From contig CM012955.1 of NCBI GenBank assembly GCA_000181795.3, positions 5,027,695-5,067,022 of the forward strand: DNA of 39,328 nucleotides, written 5' to 3'. The translations under genes were made by a program, and so were the position numbers. Positions 16,318-29,300 of the stretch are shown piece by piece; the first letter of the stretch is position 1, and every line of letters begins with the position of its first letter. The notes beneath the pieces are model-generated. The model saw nothing but the letters and a program-made list of their open reading frames with translations, did no database searches and was not told the origin of the DNA. The DNA comes from Trichinella spiralis. Taxonomy: Eukaryota > Nematoda > Enoplea > Trichinellida > Trichinellidae.

Positions 16318-16718
16318 CATTGTTGAACTTGAAGCAGAAAATAATTAAAATTATCAAATTCAACCAACTGAGCGTGTGCATGAATAAATTCAACAAAATC
16401 ATCTAAACACCAAATGAGGGTTTGGCAACCAACAGGCTGATTCTTTGACCTCGACATACAATATAAATACATTTGTACCCAAATTCACATATTTTAAATG
16501 AATAAAGTTAAAAGTCTATTGTATAAGAAAATAAATCACAATGCCAACTTTATTTCATGCTGAAAAGTATCTTCTACAGTAATACCACAATAATCTATAT
16601 GAAAATCCATACGAACAAAACGTGCACAATAATACTCAATTGTATTAAATGTTCAAGTAGAATACTTATTTATCATCCGTTACAGCGGAACACACTGGAA
16701 CAGAAAACGATAAAATCA
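16318..16718. other. Convergent 3' region, RPB3 / small gene
   Basis: RPB3 and the small minus-strand gene end here tail to tail. The stretch is AT-rich and no coding sequence is seen. Confidence 0.55.
16383..16388 (+). terminator. AATAAA poly(A) signal of RPB3
   Basis: Canonical hexamer 65 bases downstream of the RPB3 stop codon. Confidence 0.45.
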
Positions 16719-16996
16719 TTAATATAAAACGCAAAATTTCAGCTCGTTGTCAATTTCTTCGAGTGCCCTTTTCAATTTTTCAACCTTGCGTGGGTCTGCA
16801 CCGTTTCGTTTTACTACTTTTAGGAATCTTTTCAGCGTTTTGTAAGCCTCTATTGCATCTTTAATTGTCAAAGTTGTCATCGGGACATTTCCTAAATCAA
16901 ATTATTTTATTATACCAACACTAATTGATAATTTCATTCACCATGAACGTCAACGTTATTTTCACAGGGGCTTTCTTTACTTTTTATTTCACTCAT
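16719..16996 (-). CDS. Small two-exon gene, predicted 75-residue helical protein, unrecognised
   Basis: Exon 1 runs 16996-16942 (MSEIKSKESPCENNVDVH plus one base) and exon 2 runs 16891-16719. The donor is GGTGAATG and the acceptor TGATTTAG; the phases join in a glycine codon. Exon 2 reads GNVPMTTLTIKDAIEAYK and continues as lysine- and leucine-rich helical sequence (KRFLKVVKRNGADPRKVEKL, then RALEEIDNELK) to a TAA at 16721-16719. The C-terminal half looks like an amphipathic helix pair or a short coiled coil with a Gly-Ala-Asp-Pro turn. I do not recognise the family. Support is the clean splice pair, the matching phase, codon use like the neighbouring exons, and complex rather than repetitive sequence. 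It is too short to stand out in a plain ORF scan. Confidence 0.65.
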
Positions 16997-17603
16997 GTTT
17001 AAGTTTCGTTTTCAGTGGAAAAGGGAAAATTTTAATGTTGAACAAAAATCTCGATCAGTTATCACTGCATTTCAGCGCAATTCACACAAATCAGTTCAGA
17101 AATTGAACAACCATTCTTACTGTAAATATGTGAAATGCAAGCATTTAACGCAATTATTATTCAACAAATTCAGTTGAAACTTATTGAAACAATATTATGC
17201 GATCGAATTAGTTGAACTGAATTTATTTGATGAAAAATAAAACAATTGCTTCACCTGACAACATATAGACAATAAATTTGTGAGCAGACAAAAAGTACAA
17301 CTTTCAACAATGAAATGTTAATACTGTTGGTTATTATGTATTATATATAATAATTTAAAAGAAGAACATTTTTAATACAAAATTATGCTGGAAATTTTTT
17401 AAAGAATAATATTTTAACTTTCTGTAAAGGAAATTTACAACCATAATGCAATAAAATGACGAAGTAATTTTCAAAATTACAGTACAGTATTACTTGATTT
17501 GGCGGAGTGCGAGCAATATTAACAATGGTATTCACGAATGGGCAAGTGCAATAATTTTTTTGACAATAAAATTTGCTCTGACAGACGATTTCACGCTATT
17601 CAA
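16997..17603. other. Intergenic between the small gene and the 17604 ORF
   Basis: AT-rich. It would act as a divergent promoter if both flanking ORFs are real. No other feature is recognised. Confidence 0.45.
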
Positions 17604-17822
17604 ATGGCGCAAAATCCAACCGATTCAAGCAGTTGAACTTTGTCGCCGTTGGGAGCGTTCACTTCTTTTTCGCTGTGGATCGCCGTTACATTCTACAAGA
17701 TCAGAAAGTTGTTCGCGATCGAAATTAACGACGAAAAAGTTGCCGGATTATTTATTTATTGTACTGAAAGTTCGCCGAATATTGGACAAATAATTTATTT
17801 CATAGCTCTTTTGGTTATATGA
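17604..17822 (+). other. Doubtful short membrane-type ORF with an internal TGA
   Basis: From 17640 to the stop at 17820-17822 the frame reads SPLGAFTSFSLWIAVTF, a basic KIRKL stretch, then DEKVAGLF and a hydrophobic C-terminus, with codon use like real exons (ATC, GCC, GTT, GAC). That is two potential membrane segments. Ten codons upstream in the same frame, ATG at 17604 begins MAQNPTDSSS, followed by one TGA at 17634-17636. A different reading uses a 51-base intron (about 17541-17591) after a 7-codon exon starting at 17525 and enters another frame. I cannot decide between a missed splice, a pseudogene and chance. No selenocysteine insertion element was identified. Confidence 0.25.
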
Positions 17823-18157
17823 AACTTAATGTGCCATTTAATAATAATAATAATAATAATAATTGTCAATTTGGATTGTTTCGGCAAACGTAAACTGTTT
17901 GCTTGTTTGTTGTTGTTGTTGTGCTTGATAACGATGAACAGTAGTAAAAAACAACAAGTCAAATCACAAGCAGCATTTAATTATAAAACCTCGAACCAGT
18001 TTCTCAAAAATCATAATCATCTTTGTAATCACAATTTATAAAATGCTAAAAAAGTCACCAACCACCACAGAATTTTAAATTACCGATAAAATCATTAAAT
18101 TACGATTAAAAATCTGTGACTAATTATTTATGCTAAAATGCTGCTGCTTGAAATCAT
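17823..18157. other. Convergent intergenic region before CDK1
   Basis: AT-rich, with a short (AAT)n run near 17840-17862 and a TTG run near 17910. No gene is seen. Confidence 0.5.
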
Positions 18158-19517
<1,360 letters not shown>

Positions 19518-20809
19518 TTCAGAAACAGCAAACCACAAGCTGCGCCAACGAAACACTAACTACCAACGCGGTAAGAATACAGTAAGCAGGTCAAAGCTAA
19601 GTGTCCCTAAAGATCAGAACTAGTTTACTGTAGTTAAAACAATTTTGAAATTCATAAAATTGAAAATATTACTGAATAACTGAAAATTTAATATTTAAAA
19701 TTTTAATTTGTAAATTTTTGATCAAATTAGCGTTTTAATGTTTATTTTTTAAATTAATATTTTGAATTTCCTAACAATTTACGCTGGCACAGTGACATCG
19801 TCTTTTTTGGTTTTAGTTGCAGTTTAAGATAATATTTATAATTTTCAAATTATTTATCATTTAAACTGTATTATTAAAATAGTTTTTCTTGCTGTTTGAA
19901 AAATGTTGTACTGTACACAATAGTTTTGTTTTTATCATGAATTAACTGGTTGTTTCTTTTGATAGATTTTTTTAAAATTTATATTTATTTTTAATATTAA
20001 CGTAATTTTACAAATCATCCCTATTTTTATTGTTTTACTTGGTATAACTTAAAAATTTACTATCGTGACCTAGTTATGAATTTGAAAATGTTTTCACTAT
20101 TTGAATTGTGTAGTGAATGAAAAAACCGTTTTGATGAAATTTCAACTCATTTTCGATTAATTTATCACACTGAGCAGTGATTTGAAGGAGAAAATATTGG
20201 CATTCAATTAATACCTGCATAACATTTACGTGGTATATTCTGAAAATTCTGAAAATAGGCAGCAGGCAACATTTGAAAATTATTTCAATAATTTACATTG
20301 TTGTTGTTTTATGCGTTAATTGAATTAAAAATAATTTTTCTTTGCTCTTTGTTAATTGAAAAATATACAAGAAACAGAAATGCAAAAATATGATTTTCAT
20401 AATTACAGATGTTTCTTGTGTGCAATGTATGCTGAATTACAGCTCGAAAAATTGAAAACTTATTATTTATACAAATTTTTAAGCTAAAAAATAAAAACAT
20501 ATCAAAAAATATACATATTGCCTGTTTACAGTTTGCCGAATGCCATTGAAAGCGAAGCGTACAATCAATTTTCTCATTTTCATTAAAATACCAATTGTGA
20601 AAAATCATCGACTACAATGAAATGTGAGAAAATGCTTTATTCTGTTACTTGTTCTTTTTGTTGTTGTTGTTGTTGTTTAACAAAATATCCAAATAAAGCA
20701 ACAATGCACTGAAGTGAAGCATTGTACGGTTAAAGTGTTCGGTTTCAAAATGCAAATGTCAGGGGATTAAAAAAAGAAACATATAAAAAAGCCATAAATG
20801 GAAAATTGT
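19518..20809. other. Intergenic, GART tail to CDK1 head
   Basis: Very AT-rich, with a (TTG)n run near 20659-20677. The open frame at 20309-20608 (minus) has no family resemblance and an AT-driven composition. No gene is called. Confidence 0.55.
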
Positions 20810-22337
20810 TCATTTGTGATCCGTGATCGGCAGTTTTGTCCAGTGCGCTTTGCCGTCGTTTTGCCGGACAACGTCCCCTCTTACCACGTGGTCCAACGCC
20901 TTCGGATAGAGGACATTTTCGACCGCTTTCACACGGTCGCGAAGTGATTGCTCACTGTCGTCAGGATGGACGGCGACGCTGTCTTGTAAAATTATCCCGC
21001 CTGGATCGTTACCAGCTTCGACAAAATATACAGTACAGCCGGAAATTCGCACGCCGGCTTGCAGTGCGGATTTGTGCGGTCGCGGTCCGCGGAACATTGG
21101 AAGCAACGACGGGTGAATGTCGATCATCTTGCCCAGCCAATTGTTGACCAACGGTTCTGAATACAACAAACAACCAATCAAGCCACAGGCGACAAAGCAC
21201 ACACGGGCGAGGGAAAGATAAAATGCAAATACCAGAAAGGGTTCGATTGAAGCCCGCAAGGCAGACAAATTCCACTTGTTTCGACGTGAGCAGGTTTTGA
21301 ATTTGTTCTTCAAAATCTTCACGCGATTTGTCTTCGTGGGAGACAATCTAAAGTTGATATTCAATATTCCGAAATCACGCCACTCCCTCTTCCCCCCCCA
21401 CACCCCCACATCCCCTCTCACCAACCGATGTTTCGATGTCTTCTTCTTCCGCTTTCAACAACCCCGAAGCCGTTTCAACGTTACTGATTACCAGTACAAT
21501 TTCATAAACAGACGCGGCTTTTTTCGACGAGTGAATCAAAGATAGCATATTCGATCCTGAGCAGCAAAAAAAAATAAATAAGAAGAATCCCTAATAAACT
21601 CATTAAAATATACAATGTCGCGTGTTCATTTACTTCAGATGAATAATTTGATCAAATCAATTACCTGATCCAGAGATAAGTATAGCAACTCGCTTTCTAT
21701 TCATATGATTGGCGTTCGATAAAGTAGGAACTAATTTATTTTCTTGCTGAAATGCCACTTCCAGATTTTCAAGTTCCACTTTATTATGATCAACTAAAAT
21801 CACAACAAATCAACATCTTAATTCTAGCAGATCCACTACAGTCATATTATCATCATTTTAAGGTTTAGTACTGCTATTATTATTATTCACTGTTCACCAT
21901 CTGAATCGATCTGTCTGTGAGTGCACAGTTTAAAATTGTGGTAATAAGAAAAATTAATATGCAAAGTAATCAACAACTGTACCGCGTTCCGATTCTAACT
22001 TTTCCGTCGAATCAGTTTCTAAATATACAAAAAAAAGTGAGAAATCAAGCGAGAAAAAATGATTAAACAAAACAAGAAGCAAAACGCTGCTGCACTTGGT
22101 TTCTCGACAGTTCCAATTTTGAAAAACCGTTCGGACCTGGACTGGAGATGCGCCTCGACATAGGAAACATCTTTACGTCCGACGATCAACACCATCCCAA
22201 TGCCGCAGTTGAAAACGTTCACCATTTCCGAAGCAGAAATACTTCCGGCAGATGCTAGCCAGAGAAATTCCTTTCAAAAAATCAAACACAATTTTATCCA
22301 CAATTGAAGAAGGAACAGTTATTTTCAACGTCATAAC

Positions 22338-22383
<46 letters not shown>

Positions 22384-25179
22384 TTATTGATCAAGTGGAA
22401 CACTTACATCAGGTATGGGCCATGTGGACATGTCGATTTTGGCAATCAGATCAGAAGGCAAAATACGCGGAATGTTGTCGACAAGACCACCGCCGGTGAT
22501 ATGCGCCGCGCCCTTCACTCGGCCACTGCGTAACAGTTCCAGCAATGTGTTGACGTATATTTTGGTCGGGAGGAGTAAATTGATAGCTTAAAACAAAAAA
22601 AAATAATAATGGGATGATTTCAATTTTTCTTCTGCTGCTTGTTCACTACCGACTGTCTGTTGAGGATTCCACGGACAAGGATCGTTCAGTTCAATATTCT
22701 GAGATTCGAGAACACTCTTGATCAGGCTGTATCCGTTGCTGTGAAAGCCGTTCGAAGCGATGCCAATAATCACGTCGCCGTTTTCCATGCTAACGAAAAC
22801 ACAAACGTGCCGTTAAATTTTCACTGAACACAACAAGTCAAACACGCACACACCGCTGCTTTGCAGGCAAAGCAATTTGACTTCTCTCTACCGCCCCGAC
22901 GGCAAAGCCGGCCAATTCAAATTCTCCCCGGGCGTACAGGCCGGGCATGCAAGCGGTCTTGCCTCCTAATTGGGCAAACGATAATTTGTTCAACAGATCC
23001 GGGGAATAGGAAACTTTGAAGAAAAATAAATTTGTTTTTTTCTTTTTCAAATTTACCAATCAAAGAACATCCCGCTTCCAAGCAACCCTTGGCAATACCC
23101 TGCAAAAGTGCCAACAACACTTCCTCTCGTAGATCAGTCTGAGCAATGCAGTCCAAGAAGAACAACGGTTCAGCATTGCGAGTTAGAATGTCGTTCACGC
23201 ACACGGCCACCAAATCCACTCCAATAGTGTCGTATTGTTTTGCTTTGGCGGCAATCTAAAATTCAAGAATGCAAAAGCAAAAAGAGAGAAAGAAAGAAAA
23301 ATGCAAATGTCGCCTTTGCTCATACCATAAGTTTCGTACCGACACCATCGGTACCGGAAATCAGAATAGGATCTCTGTATCCGGACAGACGCAGATCGAA
23401 AGCTGCACCATATTCACCCAGCTGGCTGTAATCCAATACTCCAGATCCTGGTCTGACAATTGGTTGGCAGACGTGAACCAAAGATTTGACCAAATCGTCT
23501 GCAAACGAAAATTCCATGTCACATTCACTGTCTACGAAAGATGTTTCCGATTCGGGATCTGACAAGAGGCCAAAATTTCTACAGCACAGTGAACGGTTGA
23601 AAATTCAATACTGATTCATTCATCTTGACCAAAGTTTGTCGAGTTCTCACTTACGGTGGCAAAAAGCCGTTGCCAATGTCAGAACGATACTGAACACCTT
23701 TGAAATTGATACACTGGACCGCATCGTAGGCTTTCTTCCTGGCAAATCGAAATGTATTGCCAACACCGACCAGGCAAAGAACCCGGCCGTCGCTAGTCAC
23801 CGGCAAACCGCTACTATCGGCCTTTGTTCCAGAGTGGAATACTAGCACGTCACTGCAATGCTGCTCAAGTCCTGGATAATCGCAGAATAACTTCTTGGTT
23901 TCAAATTTTTGGAAATTTCCATTCGAAATACCTTCTATTGGATAGCCGGTTTGAACGTTCGACAACACCGGATAGCCGCTAGCAGCTAACAGTATGCCGC
24001 AACTGAATTGACCCTGTTTCCAACGGATGTTGCACTGGGAAAGAGTTTGATCCGTGCAGCAGAGTAAAATTTCCAACAAATCCGTTTCCAACAACGGCAA
24101 CAGAACCTGTGATAAAATATTTGAAAATTTAAATTTGGGCTAATTTGAAAAAAAGTAGGTGGAATAATTTTCGTCACAAACTTGCGCTTCTAGATCACCA
24201 AAAGTGGAATTGAATTCCAAAACGCGAATGCCAAATTCGGTGATCATCACATCGGCGTGCAGAACTCCTAAACATTTGACATTAAGGCTTTCTTGATTGT
24301 TTTTTTTACGTTTTAATTTATTCAAATTTTATTTCACGAAATAAACTGCACCTTTGAATAGTTTGCCCTCTTCTCGTAGGATGTTCACAACTTTTTGCAA
24401 TATACACTCTTCGATAAAGCGTATATGTTGGACAGTTATCTGAAGAGAAAGTTTGGAAAGTGTATTGAATACACGAATAAGAGAATAGAATGAAAACAAA
24501 AAATATCCATACATCCAAATATGGACAGCACGCGCCCATACCGTCAGTATTGGGTCCGCAGTTGTTGTCAAGAAGACGTTTGTAATTTTGAACCAGAGGC
24601 ATCACTTTCACACAATAACCATCGGTAAAGCAAAGGGCCAAAAATTGGAAAATATTATTAGCAAACAACTGCATGTAATAAACAGCCAGTTTAGTCGACT
24701 TACGGACAATTCTTTGCCGACTAGGAAATTTTCGACTACAATCTCCTTTCCAGCGGCTGAGTGCACTTCTTTCTGAAATGAGCAGCCATATAAGCAAACG
24801 AACCGACAATTCCCATTGACTCACGTTGATCAAATCGTCAACTGCACTGCAAGCTTCGTCGTCGCTGGTGCCAACATACACACTACTGCCAGACGCTGTC
24901 GGACTTGAAGCTTTCACCACCCAGGCGTCGTATTCGCAGCTGAAATGCAAATTTAACCGTTTGAAATTAACAACTTATCAACGATGATTGATGAACAATC
25001 GATTATTAATTTCACGTTTCACAGACCGTTTGATGTGCGATTTCGCTTTCTCAGAGTCGGTGAAAATTTCAAATTCCGCCGTGGGAATGTCAAAACGTCG
25101 CATGAACAATTTCGCATATGCTTTGCTACTCTGAAAAGAAACAAATAAAGCAACAATTTAAAATTTTCACAATCTTCTT

Positions 25180-25240
<61 letters not shown>

Positions 25241-25371
25241 NNNNNNNNNNNNNNNNNNNNNNNNNNNNNNNNNNNNNNNNNNNNNNNNNNNNNNNNNNNN
25301 NNNNNNNNNNNNNNNNNNNNNNNNNNNNNNNNNNNNNNNNNNNNNNNNNNNNNNNNNNNNNNNNNNNNNNN

Positions 25372-25441
<70 letters not shown>

Positions 25442-25829
25442 TAGTGCAAAGCGTTCACTTCGATTTGTGCTGCCGCTTTCGTTGGACCAAAGCAACGGAT
25501 ACCTAGAGCGGTCAACGTGTCCACGACACCATCGGCCAGCGATGCTTCGGGACCGACGACAACCAGATCCACTTTGTTCTTGACGCAAAAATATTCCACG
25601 CACGCATCGTCTTCAACTGTACAAAAATTTAAATATACAATCAACACGACAACAGCATACAATCAATCTTCTTACCAATGCACCGCGTTTTCGGCAGCGA
25701 GGCGATTCCAAAATTTCCCGGCAAAGCGAATATTCTGCCAACGTGCTCACTTTGGGATAATTTCCAGATCAACGCGTGCTCACGTCCACCGCTTCCAATT
25801 ACCACCACTACCGCAGGTTTGTTCAACAT
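20810..25829 (-). CDS. GART: Trifunctional purine enzyme GARS-AIRS-GART with eroded active-site motifs
   Basis: Twenty exons (minus): 25829-25676, 25616-25459, 25130-25027, 24939-24825, 24772-24704, 24668-24513, 24439-24352, 24267-24182, 24106-23655, 23578-23326, 23255-23057, 22965-22854, 22789-22650, 22586-22408, 22270-22096, 22018-21983, 21793-21665, 21556-21426, 21347-21233, 21156-20810; 1065 residues (human 1010). It covers steps 2, 3 and 5 of cytosolic purine synthesis. GARS (1-460): [48 protein letters not shown] (about 462-800): [64 protein letters not shown] (about 860-1065): [32 protein letters not shown]. All exons join in phase with no stop. Key residues differ in each domain (see findings), so activity is uncertain. 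The donors of exons 15 and 18 are weak, so the GART linker is the least sure part. Confidence 0.92.
22337..22382. repeat. (AAT)n microsatellite
   Basis: About 15 AAT units within the GART intron between exons 14 and 15. Confidence 0.9.
25182..25438. repeat. (AT)n microsatellite with assembly gap
   Basis: AT dinucleotide repeat on both sides of a run of 131 N (25241-25371). It lies wholly inside the second intron of the GART gene (25458-25131), so the gap costs no coding sequence unless the repeat hides something larger. The true length is unknown. Confidence 0.95.
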
Positions 25830-26363
25830 CTGCAAAATGTATTCGATGCTAAAAATGAGCAAATGAGCAACAAGCAAGCGAAACGGTCACAGTTGAAAAT
25901 TGTTTGTATTGTTGAAATTGTCACTGAGAAAACGGTCGCCTTGATTTGCAAAGTTGAAATTGCATTTCATTTCAACTTATGCTAATTTCATTCTCCTTCG
26001 GGCTTTCTGTAACACTGATTATTATTATTATCGTAAGTTTCGAGCAACGATAACAACATTCTTCCAAACATGATTCGTTTAATTTGTTCCGCAATTTTCA
26101 TATTCTCAACGTAACGTCATTATCTGATTATTATCATTATCATTATCATTATGCTAAACAATACTGATATAAATAAATAGATAAATAAATAAATAAATAA
26201 ATTCATTTATTGCCTAATTTCTTAATCCAATAGTAAAAACACCATCAATCAGCAAACTGAGACAACAACAGCAACAACATGAACAAACACGAAACAATAG
26301 ATCTTGCATAATAAAAGCCGACATGATGTTTTTCTCTTCTCCACAGTTGCAACGAAGCACAAA
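25830..26363. other. Intergenic, NSF tail to GART head
   Basis: 535 bases between two minus-strand genes, so this should hold the GART promoter. It carries a TTATCA-type hexamer run (about 26127-26151) and an (AAAT)n run (about 26172-26202). The GART ATG is preceded directly by TTTTGCAG on the minus strand (25830-25832 is CAG), a splice-acceptor-like context. Confidence 0.6.
26172..26202. repeat. (AAAT)n microsatellite
   Basis: Repeated AAATA/GATA-like tetramers upstream of the GART gene. Confidence 0.8.
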
Positions 26364-29300
26364 TCACCTATAAGCACTTTCCTCTTCCAATTTAGACAGA
26401 AACAATGCAATACGATCTTCAGATGACTGAAAAAATGAAATAAAATAAAACACATCCATGAATGAATATAATTATTTTTTACACATCAAGCTCACCTGCT
26501 TAGTCATATCGATCATGTCCAACAATTTTTTAATTCCAATGAAATAACTACAAAAAATGATTAAAAGAATATATTCTGTATAATTTGAATTAAAAAAAAA
26601 GAAAAACTTGCTAACCGCTTTCCGGTCAACATCTTCTGCATCATCGTTAGCTCATTGTTGTCGAAAGATCCAGACTGCAAGCACACTCTGTACACTTCGT
26701 CACCAGTGGAAACAGGACTGACGTGCAAAACGTTGCCAAAAGCCGGCAACATGTCCAGCTCTTCCATCACTGCGCGTTGGCTTGACGTGGCCAAAATGAG
26801 TAATTTACGATTCTGCAATAAATATGGAATAATTACAAAAGCGAAACAGAATCTGCATATGCAAACCTTCGGCGGTGATCTTTTGACAAGCACCAACAAC
26901 GCTTGGAGCACAAGATTGGAATAGCGAGGGCCAATACGACCGAAATCTAGAAAAGATTTTACATCAACAACAACAAGAACAAATTATAAAGGAAGAAATG
27001 GAAAAATTGAAATTTCTGAAAATTATCATCTCAGCATGGGAATAAAATTCAATTTCAATTTCACTTGCAGATAAAGAAAATCAATAACGAAATTGAATCG
27101 AATAAATAAATAATAGCGACGTTCAATGATCGACAATATTGCAATCAACCAATATATGAAAATTTCTGCTGCTGTTGTTGTTGTTGTTCAAATCATCAAC
27201 TTTCAACCGATTAAAATTGAAATATTGATATTTGAAAAATTAAATTTTTAAAAAGAAGAAAACATTAAATACCGATCAATCTTTCCAAATTATCGATCAG
27301 CAAAACCGAAAGCGGTGATTTGTACGCATCGTCAAAAGCCTGAATAAATAAATAAAAATCCAAGTAAACTAAAGTGTATTTGGATAATTTTTGGTTGTTC
27401 GTTTATTTTGTCCAACTTTTCTCAACAGAGCGCATTTAGCAGCTTCGCTGTAGCCGACCATATCTTCGGGTGTGACCAGCTTTATGAATGGAAATTCGGA
27501 ACTTTTCGCTATTTCCGCAGCCAGTGCCGTTTTGCCAGTATTCGGTGGACCTGACAACGTTGAAATGGCAAATATAATCGAACAGCAACAAAAAAGCAAA
27601 CCTTCGAGCAATACTGAAACAAGACCACGGCAATCTGCAGCACGTGCTTGTTGTACAAGCAAGCTGCCACTGTTTAAAATTTCCTGCACTGAATTATTGA
27701 ACAGAATAATACTGCCTGATAATAATCTTTCGACTTCTTCCATCGAATGACCGTATGCCTTGAAAAAAAGAAACAAAACTAATGAATTTTGGTTTCAACA
27801 ATAAACAAAACATACAGGCTTGATATCGTTTTCTAAAGCATATATGAAATCAGCTCGCGTGATCAAAAGCTTTTCTACCGCATCCGGATCGATGTTCACT
27901 TTGCTAGACGCCTAGAATATATATATATATACATTATCATTACATTACCGTGAAACACGTGAGAAAAATAAATTAATTTCGTTTTTCTGTAAAATATTTA
28001 ATAATCAAACTTTAATCAAACGATTCATTGCTGAAGACTGCGCCGCACGAACAAGCCCTTCCAATTCTGCGCCGGAAAAGTTTTTCGTCAATGCGGCCAA
28101 TTCTGTCAAATCCACATCTTCTGCAAGTTTGCCATATTGGCGCATTTTGAACGTGTGAATGTTCAATATCTGACAACGACCCTTCTCGTCCGGTAGACCT
28201 GGAAAAAGAGAAAAAAAACCAAGGTTAGCATAATTTGCAGTCGATCTGCAAAAATTCAAACCCACTGATCTCCATCTGCACTTCCAAGCGTCCCGGTCTA
28301 AGCAACGCTTCGTCAATCATGTCCAGTCTGTTTGTCATGCCTGGAATGCAGCAAATTTACAAAACTTCCCCAAAATTAGGAATGCTTCTTCCTCGCTTCA
28401 AACACATACCGATCACCAAAATGTTGTTCAACTGTTCAACACCGTCTATTTTGGATAGCAACTGATTGACCACGGTATCATGCACCCCGGCCGATCCAGC
28501 CTAAATTCCTTCCTCACAATTCATATGGAAAAATAAGTATATTCTATCAATGTTCACCATTGAGCCACGTTGTTTGCAAATTGCATCAATTTCATCCAGA
28601 ATAATAATGTGCAAGCCGCTGTGGATACCAAGCTAAAGAAGACAAAAGGAAAATACAATAAGGGCAATTTTTGAGGGGTAGTGTAATGTAACAACGTACC
28701 CGTTTGTATTCTTCTTCGGCATCGGCGAACAATTTTCTCACATTCGCCTCCGATTCGCCTACGTACTTATCCAATATCTGCGGTCCGTTGACAATTTTCG
28801 GCTCCCGGGCGTTCAACATTTTTCCAATTTGCCTTGCCATCAACGTTTTACCAGTGCCTGGTGGGCCGTACAGCAAAATACCCCGCACGTGCTTCATACC
28901 TGCAAAAGCAGCGCGTCAACAAACAAACAAACAAGCAAACAACCAAATATATTACCGAGCTCTTCAATGAATTCTGGTGGAAAAACACGCGAAGCGAATG
29001 CACGACGAAATATTGAAGAAAATTCGTTATCCAATCCACCAATGCCCATCTTTTCGAAATCCCAATCCGGATTGATGATCGGCCGATATGCTTGTTTTCT
29101 GAAATTGCAAGAGCAAATAATTTTCGAATTATAATAATAATAAATAATGTGAACAAATAAGCACACACCCTTTGCATTTTCCGGTCAAAGTGATCGAAGA
29201 TGATTCCTCTTTTTCAAAAAGAACTGCTGAATTTGACAAAACTAAGCCAACACTAAGCTAAAATTGAAATAAGATCATCAGTTGAATAAAAACCAATCAT

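Noticed and set aside
17604-17822. Selenoprotein reading of the TGA at 17634-17636
   Set aside because: No SECIS element could be recognised and no selenoprotein family matches; splicing or decay is simpler.
22096-22300. Apparent frameshift in the AIRS domain between [10 protein letters not shown] and [10 protein letters not shown]
   Set aside because: An acceptor at 22271-22272 (GAAAG before GAATTT) starts exon 15 in phase and gives [10 protein letters not shown], which aligns with the human segment. No frameshift is needed.
25019-25662. Ile-Tyr repeat ORFs through the N gap
   Set aside because: Artefacts of (AT)n and N bases; only the flanking GART exon parts are real.
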